Positions 33,508 through 40,799 of a stretch of DNA of 64,000 bases are shown one piece after another. The stretch is taken from contig NZ_JBHSNJ010000012.1 of the NCBI RefSeq assembly GCF_042657165.1, positions 992,001-1,056,000 on the forward strand, read 5' to 3'. Source of the stretch: Agrilutibacter niabensis (GTDB taxonomy: Bacteria > Pseudomonadota > Gammaproteobacteria > Xanthomonadales > Xanthomonadaceae). A program made the position numbers and the translations under genes. Below the pieces are notes generated by a model that was given only the letters and a program-made list of their open reading frames with translations, had not been told where the DNA came from and ran no database searches. Every line of letters begins with the position of its first letter. Position 1 is the first letter of the stretch.

Positions 33508-34683
33508 ATGGAATTCATCAACGAGTGGTTCTGGTTCTTCCTCCTGCTGCCGTTGGCGGCCGTCAGTGGCTGGGTCGTGGGGCGCCGCGGTGGCGAACGG
33601 CATAGCGACAGCCAGGTCAGCAAACTGTCTACGACCTACTTCCGGGGGCTGAACTACCTGCTCAACGAGCAGCCGGACAAGGCGATCGAACTGTTCCTGC
33701 ATATCGCGGAGCTCGACAAGGACACCTTCGAAACCCAAGTGGCGCTTGGGCATCTCTTCCGTCGCCGCGGCGAAGTCGATCGCGCCATCCGCCTGCACCA
33801 GGCCCTGGTGCAGCGTCCCGGACTGAGCGACCAGCAAAAGGTCCAGGCGCTTTTGGCACTGGGCGAGGACTACATGCGCTCGGGCTTGCTGGATCGCGCG
33901 GAAACCGTCTTCAGCGACCTGGTTGCGCTGGACATGGCGCCGCTCGCGCTCAAGCACCTAATCGGCATTTACCAGTCCGAACGCGACTGGGACAAGGCGA
34001 TCGAGAATGCGCGGCGCTACGAGGCGGCGACCGGCGAGCCGATGGGCAAGCTGATCGCGCAGTTCGAAAGCGAGGTCGCGGAGCGCCAGCGTGCCGCCGG
34101 CGACACCGATGCCGCACGTGCAGCGGCCGCGCGTGCGTACGAGGCCGATGCGAATTCGGTGCGCGCGGGGATGATCGAGGGGCGCATCGAGCTTGATGCC
34201 GGAAACGACCCGGGAGCGATTCGTGCCTTCGAGCGGGTTGCGCGCGCCGATCCTGACTATCTGCCGGAGATTCTCCCGCCGCTGCTGTCGGCCTATGAGC
34301 GAGTGGGGGACAACCCGGGGGCGCGCGCGTTCCTGGCTGAAATGTGCGAGCACTACCGTGGCATTGCCCCGGTGCTGGCGTTGACACAGATGGTCGAAGC
34401 CGATGAAGGCGTGCCCGCCGCGCGCTCCTATCTCGCCCGCCAGTTGAAGGATCGTCCGTCGGTGCGGGGTGAGGCGGCACTGATCGAACTTACACTGGCC
34501 GAGCAGGCCGACCCGTTGGCGACGCTGCACGACCTCAAACACATCACCGACCAACTGCTGGTTCGCAATCCGAGCTACCGCTGCACACGTTGCGGATTTG
34601 GGGCGCGCAGCCATCACTGGCAATGCCCAAGCTGCAAGGAGTGGGGCACGGTCAAGCCGCTTCTCAACTACGCCGTGGTTTGA
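33508..34683 (+). CDS. lapB: Lipopolysaccharide assembly protein LapB (YciM)
   Basis: Inner-membrane-anchored TPR protein of 391 residues that, in E. coli, recruits FtsH to degrade LpxC. It has an N-terminal membrane segment (WFWFFLLLPLAAVSGWVVG), about nine TPR repeats between residues 40 and 340, and a C-terminal rubredoxin-like zinc ribbon with C359, C362, C373 and C376 (RCTRCG...CPSC). All three parts required for function are present. It is third in a run with genes for polysaccharide synthesis. Confidence 0.95.
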   Translation: MEFINEWFWFFLLLPLAAVSGWVVGRRGGERHSDSQVSKLSTTYFRGLNYLLNEQPDKAIELFLHIAELDKDTFETQVALGHLFRRRGEVDRAIRLHQALVQRPGLSDQQKVQALLALGEDYMRSGLLDRAETVFSDLVALDMAPLALKHLIGIYQSERDWDKAIENARRYEAATGEPMGKLIAQFESEVAERQRAAGDTDAARAAAARAYEADANSVRAGMIEGRIELDAGNDPGAIRAFERVARADPDYLPEILPPLLSAYERVGDNPGARAFLAEMCEHYRGIAPVLALTQMVEADEGVPAARSYLARQLKDRPSVRGEAALIELTLAEQADPLATLHDLKHITDQLLVRNPSYRCTRCGFGARSHHWQCPSCKEWGTVKPLLNYAVV

Positions 34684-34688
34684 CCTGC

Positions 34689-35693
34689 ATGCTCTTTTGG
34701 CTGTTCTTGCACTTCGCAATCGGATTGGTGGGAACCTGGCTGGCGCGCCGTTATGCGATCCAGCGCCAGCTGATCGATCAACCCGGCGAGCGTCGCAGCC
34801 ATGTCGTGCCAACTCCACGGGGAGGCGGCATCGCCATTGTCATTGCGCTGCTCGTTGCGGCTTGTGTGCTTGGCTGGCGGAACGCCCACCAGGTGATTCT
34901 GATTGCTGGATTCGTGATTGGGCTGCTGCTGGTCGCAGGTATCGGCATGGTGGATGACCATCGCCCGCTGTCGCCGTGGCTGCGGCTTGGCGTCCAGGCG
35001 GTGGCAGCCGCGGTCTTCGCACTGGCGGTCGCGGGTACCTGGGGTGACCTGTGGATTGCGCTGATTGCGTTCGTTGCCGTGATGGCGTTGTCCAATATCT
35101 GGAACTTCATGGACGGGATAAACGGAATCGCCGGGACCCAGGCGGCATTGGTCGCGGCGGGGTTGGCATTGGCCATGGGCGGCACCTGGGGATGGCTGGC
35201 GCTGGCGCTGACGGCCGCGTGCCTGGGATTCCTGCCCTTCAATTTTCCCAAGGCCCGTATCTTCCTGGGGGATGTAGGCAGCGGTGCCCTGGGGTTTGCC
35301 TTGGGCGCCCTGCTCGTATGCGCGATCGCACAAGGGGATACGAGTCCAATCTTGTTGTTGCTGCCGTTCTCGGCCTTCCTGGTCGACAGCAGCCTGACCC
35401 TCCTTCGCCGTGTACTGAGACGGGAACGGTGGTGGACCGCCCACACGCAGCACGCCTACCAGCGTTGGGCCGCGCGAAGCGGCGCTCACACCATCGTGAC
35501 ATTCGCCTACGCAGGCTGGACCGCCGCAAGCTTGCTTTTGTCATGGTGGCTGGCGTCAAGCCGGGAGGGGCGAGTGGAAATCGTTAGCGCGGCCTGGTTC
35601 GCAATTGCAGCCATCCTGTGGGCGTGGCTGCAGTACTCCGATATGTTTGGCAGGAAGCCGCAGGCTGCGGCAATTGGGAAGTACAGGAAATGA
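34689..35693 (+). CDS. WecA/MraY-like glycosyltransferase family 4
   Basis: Polytopic phospho-sugar transferase of 334 residues that moves a sugar-1-phosphate from a nucleotide sugar to undecaprenyl phosphate, starting an O-antigen or other envelope glycan. About ten membrane segments are visible. Family motifs are PTPRGGGIAIV, the acidic GMVDDHRPLSPW (Asp-Asp), NIWNFMDGINGIAGTQA and FNFPKARIFLGDVGSGALGF. I chose the ATG five bases after lapB because it starts the first membrane helix; the open frame upstream is overlap. The last codon overlaps the next gene's ATG (ATGA). The exact sugar is not predictable. Confidence 0.9.
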   Translation: MLFWLFLHFAIGLVGTWLARRYAIQRQLIDQPGERRSHVVPTPRGGGIAIVIALLVAACVLGWRNAHQVILIAGFVIGLLLVAGIGMVDDHRPLSPWLRLGVQAVAAAVFALAVAGTWGDLWIALIAFVAVMALSNIWNFMDGINGIAGTQAALVAAGLALAMGGTWGWLALALTAACLGFLPFNFPKARIFLGDVGSGALGFALGALLVCAIAQGDTSPILLLLPFSAFLVDSSLTLLRRVLRRERWWTAHTQHAYQRWAARSGAHTIVTFAYAGWTAASLLLSWWLASSREGRVEIVSAAWFAIAAILWAWLQYSDMFGRKPQAAAIGKYRK

Positions 35694-37603
35694 GTTCCTG
35701 GTTTGAACGATGGAAGAGCTTGCTGCCGCGTCAGGCGGTAGTAGTGCATGACCTTTTCATGGTCTGGCTTGTGTGGGAAGGACTGCACCGCCTGCGATGG
35801 GGAATGGTGGCCAATCCCCCGGAAATACCTCTCTGGAGCGCCGAGATTGCCTTGGTTCTGGTTGCCCAGGGCCTGGTGTTCTGGCAGATCGGCCTGTATC
35901 GCGGGCTGTGGCGCTTCGCCAGCGTTCCCGACCTCTGGAACATCCTAAAGGCCTGTGTACTCGGGCTGTTTGCAATCCTGCTCGGCCTGTTCCTCTACAA
36001 CCGCCTGGACATGGTGCCGCGCACCGTGCTCGTGCTGTATCCACTGGCGCTGATGGCGCTGCTTGGCGCTCCCCGCCTGCTTTATCGTGCGTGGAAGGAC
36101 AGCCGCTTCGAAGGCAGGATCGGCGAAGGCAGTGTTCGCACGCTCATCCTGGGTGCCGGCCGGGCAGGCGAAGCCCTGGTACGGGACCTTCGCCGTGTCG
36201 GCAACTATCAGCCGGTGGGCTTCCTCGATGATGCCGCTGCTCTGCGGGGCAGCAAGGTGCAGGGCGTTCCCGTGCTCGGTAACGTCCAGGATGTCGCTGA
36301 AATAGCGCGTGAAACCGCGGCGCGGCTGCTGGTCATTGCCATGCCTTCCGCAGACGCGCGTGCCATGCAGCGCGTGTTGGCGGCTTGCGAGCGTACCGGC
36401 CTGCCATTCCGCATGGTGCCGCGTCTACAGGATGTGCTCGAAGGGCGTTCGCTTCCCGGCGAACTGAAGGAAGTCGCGATCGAGGATCTGCTCGGACGCA
36501 AACCAGTCCTGCCCGACTGGAAATCCATCCGCGGGTGGCTGGGTGCTCGCACCGTTCTTGTCACCGGCGCCGGTGGCTCGATCGGTTCGGAACTTTCCCG
36601 TCAGTGTGCACGGCACGGCGCGCGCCGCATCGTCCTGATCGAAATTGACGAAATCGCGCTGACCATGACCGAGGCGACACTCCGGCGCGACTTCCCCGAT
36701 ATTGAGTACGTTCCGTTGCTCGGGGATTGCGGCGATCCCGCGCTGATGAAGCACGCCCTGGCGTTGGCGGAACCGGATGCTGTCTTCCATGCCGCCGCCT
36801 ACAAGCAGGTGCCGCTGCTGGAGGCGCAACTGCGTGAAGCAGTCCGCAACAACGTCCTCGCAACGCATACCGTTGCCCATGCCTGTCGGGAGCACGGTGT
36901 TGGCACGTTCGTCCTCATTTCCACCGACAAGGCGGTTGATCCGGTCAACGTCCTGGGCGCGACCAAGCGCCTGGCTGAGATGACTTGCCAGTCGCTTGCC
37001 GACCACCGCTCCACGCGATTCGTCACCGTGCGGTTTGGAAACGTACTCGACTCGGCCGGCAGCGTAGTGCCACTATTCCGCGAACAGATACGCAGTGGCG
37101 GGCCGGTTACGGTCACCGATCCGGACGTCACCCGGTTCTTCATGACGATTCCCGAGGCGTGCCTGCTGATACTGCAGGCTTCCGCAATCGGCACGCACGA
37201 AGCCATCTATACCCTCGACATGGGCGAGCCCGTGCCGATCCGGGTGCTCGCCGAGCAGATGATCCGTTTGGCAGGGAAGCAGCCTGGCCGCGACATCGCC
37301 GTGGTCTATACCGGCTTGCGTCCCGGCGAGAAGCTGCACGAGACGCTCTTCCACGCGGACGAACGCTATCGGCCCACCGCGCACCCCAAGATCCTGCAGG
37401 CCGAGCCACGCCAGGTTTCCGCGCAATCCATTGATAGCTTCATTTCCCAGTTGCGCGAGGCCAGTTCCCGATATGATGTCGACGCATTGAGGATGCAGTT
37501 GCGCGCAGCGGTCCCGGAATTCGAGCCGATCGGCGTGCACGGCGTGCCACGTGAAACTTCGACCGTGGTCGCATTCCCCACCCGTAGCGTCAGGAAGATT
37601 TGA
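35690..37603 (+). CDS. WbpM/CapD-type nucleotide-sugar 4,6-dehydratase
   Basis: Membrane-bound dehydratase of 637 residues, probably acting on UDP-N-acetylglucosamine to form a 4-keto-6-deoxy intermediate for surface glycans. The N-terminal 115 residues hold about four membrane helices. A first Rossmann domain (GAGRAGEALVRDLRR, near 160) and the catalytic SDR domain (TGAGGSIGSELSRQ, near 305) follow. The active-site segment ISTDKAVDPVNVLGATKR carries the family Thr-Asp-Lys. It has Leu at the position usually filled by Tyr in classical SDRs, as expected for the large WbpM-type enzymes, which carry Met or a similar residue. The start has ACAGGA upstream, and ATGA overlaps the preceding gene. 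Confidence 0.9.
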   Translation: MSSWFERWKSLLPRQAVVVHDLFMVWLVWEGLHRLRWGMVANPPEIPLWSAEIALVLVAQGLVFWQIGLYRGLWRFASVPDLWNILKACVLGLFAILLGLFLYNRLDMVPRTVLVLYPLALMALLGAPRLLYRAWKDSRFEGRIGEGSVRTLILGAGRAGEALVRDLRRVGNYQPVGFLDDAAALRGSKVQGVPVLGNVQDVAEIARETAARLLVIAMPSADARAMQRVLAACERTGLPFRMVPRLQDVLEGRSLPGELKEVAIEDLLGRKPVLPDWKSIRGWLGARTVLVTGAGGSIGSELSRQCARHGARRIVLIEIDEIALTMTEATLRRDFPDIEYVPLLGDCGDPALMKHALALAEPDAVFHAAAYKQVPLLEAQLREAVRNNVLATHTVAHACREHGVGTFVLISTDKAVDPVNVLGATKRLAEMTCQSLADHRSTRFVTVRFGNVLDSAGSVVPLFREQIRSGGPVTVTDPDVTRFFMTIPEACLLILQASAIGTHEAIYTLDMGEPVPIRVLAEQMIRLAGKQPGRDIAVVYTGLRPGEKLHETLFHADERYRPTAHPKILQAEPRQVSAQSIDSFISQLREASSRYDVDALRMQLRAAVPEFEPIGVHGVPRETSTVVAFPTRSVRKI

Positions 37604-38517
37604 TGTCTGTTGAAGCTAGGCAAAGGCGCATTCGGACCGCGGTATTCCCCGTGGCCGGACTTGGTACCCGCTTTCTCCCGGCTACCAAGACCGTGCCGAA
37701 GGAAATGCTGCCGATCATCGACAAGCCGCTGATTCAGTACGCTGTCGATGAAGCCGTGGAGGCGGGCTGCGACACGCTGGTGTTCATCACCAACCGATAC
37801 AAGCACGCGGTCGCCGATTACTTCGACAAGGCCTATGAACTCGAGCAAAAGCTGGAGCGCGCAGGCAAGTCAGAGCAACTCGCCCTAATCCGCAACGTCT
37901 TGCCGCCCCATGTCCGTGCCGTGTTTGTAACGCAGGCCGAGGCGCTGGGCTTGGGCCATGCAGTGCTGTGCGCCAAATCCATCGTTGGAAACCAGCCCTT
38001 TGCCGTTCTCCTGCCGGACGACCTCATCTGGAACCGCGGCCCTGGTGCCCTCAAGCAGATGGCTGATGTCGCTGAAGCAACCGGCGCCAGCGTGATCGCC
38101 GTGCAGGATGTGCCGCGTGACCAGACGGGCAGCTACGGCATCGTGGCGACCGAGTCGTTCCAGAACCGGCAAGGGCGCATCACCGGCATTGTCGAGAAGC
38201 CCCTGCCGGAAGTTGCCCCGAGTACGCTCGCGGTGGTGGGGCGTTACGTTCTCAGCCCGCGCATCTTCGAGCTTCTTGAATCCACGCGGCCGGGCGCCGG
38301 CGGCGAGATCCAGCTAACCGACGCCATCGCGATGCTGTTGCTGGAAGAAGCCGTGAATGCCTACCGCTTCCAAGGGACGCGCTTCGACTGCGGCACGCAC
38401 ATCGGACTGATCGAAGCCACGATCCGCTACGCCCTCGATCACGAGAAGCTCAGCGATTCCGCGCGCAAGCTCATGCAACACGCGCTGGACGAACTCGGCG
38501 TCGAGGACTTGCAGTAG
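37603..38517 (+). CDS. galU: UTP-glucose-1-phosphate uridylyltransferase
   Basis: Makes UDP-glucose for LPS, exopolysaccharide and trehalose (304 residues). It shows the nucleotidyltransferase signature PVAGLGTRFLPATKTVPKEM, the substrate motif VDEAVEAGCDTLVFIT, LLPDDLIWNR and VEKPLPEVAPST. The ATG is reached directly from the previous stop (TGATG junction), with AGGAAG just upstream. It closes the envelope-glycan operon. Confidence 0.95.
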   Translation: MSVEARQRRIRTAVFPVAGLGTRFLPATKTVPKEMLPIIDKPLIQYAVDEAVEAGCDTLVFITNRYKHAVADYFDKAYELEQKLERAGKSEQLALIRNVLPPHVRAVFVTQAEALGLGHAVLCAKSIVGNQPFAVLLPDDLIWNRGPGALKQMADVAEATGASVIAVQDVPRDQTGSYGIVATESFQNRQGRITGIVEKPLPEVAPSTLAVVGRYVLSPRIFELLESTRPGAGGEIQLTDAIAMLLLEEAVNAYRFQGTRFDCGTHIGLIEATIRYALDHEKLSDSARKLMQHALDELGVEDLQ

Positions 38518-38558
38518 TTTCGATGCGACCGGCTTCTGTCCGGTTCCGTGAAGTGAGG

Positions 38559-38990
38559 TCAGCGGCTGAAGCGCCACCAGGCCCAGACGGCCCATCCGAT
38601 CAATAGCCCGGCGAATACCAGGGATGACGTACCTGCGAGTTCCGCCCGCCGTGCCCAGGCGAGTCCGGCGGCATCGCGCAGAACGCGCACGTCGCGCAAT
38701 GTCTTCCATTGGGCGGGCGGGAAGCGGCCCTGCAATCGCGAGGCATTGCCCAGCTCCCGCAGGGTCAGTCCAAGGCCAATGGCTGGTATCGCCAGTGCCA
38801 CCCCGAGCCCGCAAAGCAGCAGGCGAATCCAGAACCTGACGGTTTCCGGGTCGCTGCCTCCCAGTTGCGAGGTCAGCTGGTTCAGCCATGCCTGCAACTG
38901 CCATAGCAGCAGCCCGCACATGATGATGATGCCGGCGAGCAGCCACAGCGCCCGCTTGCGATAGGCTTTGTCCGCGTGATGGATTTCCAT
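38559..38990 (-). CDS. Hypothetical membrane protein
   Basis: The product has 143 residues from the chosen ATG (MEIHHADKAYRKRAL), with three hydrophobic segments: LWLLAGIIIMCGLLLWQLQ, FWIRLLLCGLGVALAIPAIGLGLTL (two turns of one long helix) and SSLVFAGLLIGWAVWAWW. No family was recognised. It faces galU and stands alone. The upstream ATG 30 bases earlier is possible. Confidence 0.6.
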   Translation of the reverse strand: MEIHHADKAYRKRALWLLAGIIIMCGLLLWQLQAWLNQLTSQLGGSDPETVRFWIRLLLCGLGVALAIPAIGLGLTLRELGNASRLQGRFPPAQWKTLRDVRVLRDAAGLAWARRAELAGTSSLVFAGLLIGWAVWAWWRFSR

Positions 38991-39180
38991 TGGATCTCTC
39001 TCCCCAGGCACGACGATCACACCCGGACCGACCGTACATGTCCATACCTCCCGTCAGCCATTACCGCGCCATCGTCTTAAATCACGTCGCCGCGCTGCTG
39101 GAAGGTCGGGCGGGGGAGGCAGGACGCGCCTGGAGGGCGTGCCGCGAAGGGACCAGCAACGGATGAGTAGTGGGAAGGAA

Positions 39181-39514
39181 ATGGAGACGATCGAGTGGAA
39201 GGATTTCGAAAAAGTCCTGCTTTGTCGCCGGCACGGTGCTGAAGGTCGAAGAATTTCCGGAGGCCCGCAAACCCGCCTGGAAGCTTTGGGTCGACTTCGG
39301 CCCTCATGGCGTGCGCAAGACCAGTGCCCAGGTGCGGGCGATCTACTCTGCACAAGACCTCGTGGGCCGGCAGATCGTCGGCGTCATCAACTTTCCGCCC
39401 AAGCAGGTGGGGCCATTCGTTTCCGAGTTCCTGTTGACCGGGTTCCATACCCACGAAGGGGTAGTGATAACGACGGTGGAACGTCCAGTACCCAACGGCG
39501 CGCGAATGGCATGA
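39181..39514 (+). pseudogene. csaA: CsaA-type tRNA-binding protein gene with a frameshift
   Basis: The 5' part reads METIEWKDFEKVLL in one frame (ATG 39181, strong ribosome site AAGGAA just before). The rest, VAGTVLKVEEFPEARKPAWK to VERPVPNGARMA, is in the next frame. Joining them requires loss of one T from the TTT at 39221-39223. The combined product, about 110 residues, matches CsaA/EMAP-II OB-fold proteins (KTSAQVRAIYSAQDLVGRQI, NFPPKQVGPFVSEFLLTGF). These bind tRNA and have been linked to chaperone-like activity. Either the gene is recently broken or a base is wrong in the assembly; the rest of the sequence looks under selection. Confidence 0.8.
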
Positions 39515-39518
39515 AAGG

Positions 39519-39542
39519 AAAGGGCAGCCTGGGCTGCCCTTT
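39519..39542. terminator. Bidirectional terminator between csaA and the thiolase gene
   Basis: A perfect 10-bp stem AAAGGGCAGC / GCTGCCCTTT with loop CTGG, followed by CTTGTC, lies between convergent genes. Confidence 0.8.
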
Positions 39543-39564
39543 CTTGTCGCCGTCAGCGGCCTGA

Positions 39565-40773
39565 TCACAGCGCTTCGAATATCCCCGCCGCACCCATGCC
39601 GGTGCCGATGCACATCGTCACCATGCCGTACTTCTGTTGCTTGCGGCGCATGCCATGGACGATGGTAGCGGTGCGGACCGCACCCGTTGCACCCAGCGGG
39701 TGCCCCAGGGCGATGGCGCCGCCGAGCGGATTGACCTTCGACGGGTCGAGCTGCGAATCACGAATGACGGCCAGTGCCTGCGCGGCGAAAGCCTCGTTGA
39801 GCTCGATCCAGTCAAGCTGGTCCTTGGTCAGGCCTGCCTGCTTGAGCGCCTTGGGAATCGCCGCGATGGGACCGATGCCCATCACCTCCGGACGCACGCC
39901 GGCGACCGAGAAGCTCACGAGGCGGGCCAGGGGAGTCAGGCCATAGTCCTTGATCGCCTGTTCCGAAGCCAGCAGCACCGCTCCGGCACCGTCCGACATC
40001 TGCGAGCTGTTGCCCGCGGTCACGGTGCCGCCGAACTGGCCGTTGCGGAACACCGGCTTCAGCCTGGCGAGGCCTTCCAGCGAGGAATCCGCCCGCGGAC
40101 CTTCGTCGATTTCCACCAGCGACTTCTTCAGGCGGATCGCGTTGCCGGCCAGGTCGGGCAGGTGGGACACGACCTCGTACGGGGAAATTTCGTTTGTGAA
40201 CTCACCGGCCTGGATCGCCGCGATCGCCTTCTGGTGCGAAGCCAGCGCGAACGCGTCCTGCTCCTCGCGCGAGACCTTCCATTCCTCGGCGACCTTCTCG
40301 GCGGTGATGCCCATGCCATAGGCGATGGCCACGTTCTCGTTGTTGGCGAAGACGCTGGGCGCCAGCGCCACCTTGTTGCCCATCATGGGCACCATCGACA
40401 TCGATTCAGTGCCGCCGGCCAGCATGAGGTCGGCGTTGCCCAGGCGGATCTGGTCGGCCGCCAGCGCCACGGCCTGCAGGCCGGAGGAGCAGAAGCGATT
40501 GATGGTCTGCGCGGCGACCGTGTTGGGCAGGCCGGCGAGCAGCACGCCGATGCGCGCCACGTTCATGCCTTGCTCGCCTTCGGGCATGGCACAGCCAATG
40601 ATGGCGTCATCGATGCGGTTGACGTCGATGCTCGGTGCCTGCGCGATCACGCTGCGCAACACGTGCGCGAGCATGTCGTCGGGGCGGGTATTGCGGAATA
40701 CGCCGCGCGGAGCCTTGCCGACCGGGGTGCGGGTGGCGGCGACGATGTAGGCGTCTTGTACTTGCTTGCTCAT
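39565..40773 (-). CDS. Acetyl-CoA C-acyltransferase (3-ketoacyl-CoA thiolase)
   Basis: Last step of fatty-acid beta-oxidation: thiolytic release of acetyl-CoA (402 residues). Active-site C95 lies in NRFCSSGLQAVALAADQI, the His motif is GGAIALGHPLGATGAV and the C-terminal Cys region is MCIGTGMGAAGIF. I start it at MSKQVQDAYIVAATRTP; the upstream frame is out of family. It follows the FadN-type protein by 26 bases in one operon, so the pair completes the hydratase, dehydrogenase and thiolase steps. No acyl-CoA dehydrogenase is adjacent. Confidence 0.93.
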   Translation of the reverse strand: MSKQVQDAYIVAATRTPVGKAPRGVFRNTRPDDMLAHVLRSVIAQAPSIDVNRIDDAIIGCAMPEGEQGMNVARIGVLLAGLPNTVAAQTINRFCSSGLQAVALAADQIRLGNADLMLAGGTESMSMVPMMGNKVALAPSVFANNENVAIAYGMGITAEKVAEEWKVSREEQDAFALASHQKAIAAIQAGEFTNEISPYEVVSHLPDLAGNAIRLKKSLVEIDEGPRADSSLEGLARLKPVFRNGQFGGTVTAGNSSQMSDGAGAVLLASEQAIKDYGLTPLARLVSFSVAGVRPEVMGIGPIAAIPKALKQAGLTKDQLDWIELNEAFAAQALAVIRDSQLDPSKVNPLGGAIALGHPLGATGAVRTATIVHGMRRKQQKYGMVTMCIGTGMGAAGIFEAL

Positions 40774-40799
40774 GTCTGTGTGTCCTGTGTCGTCGTCGC

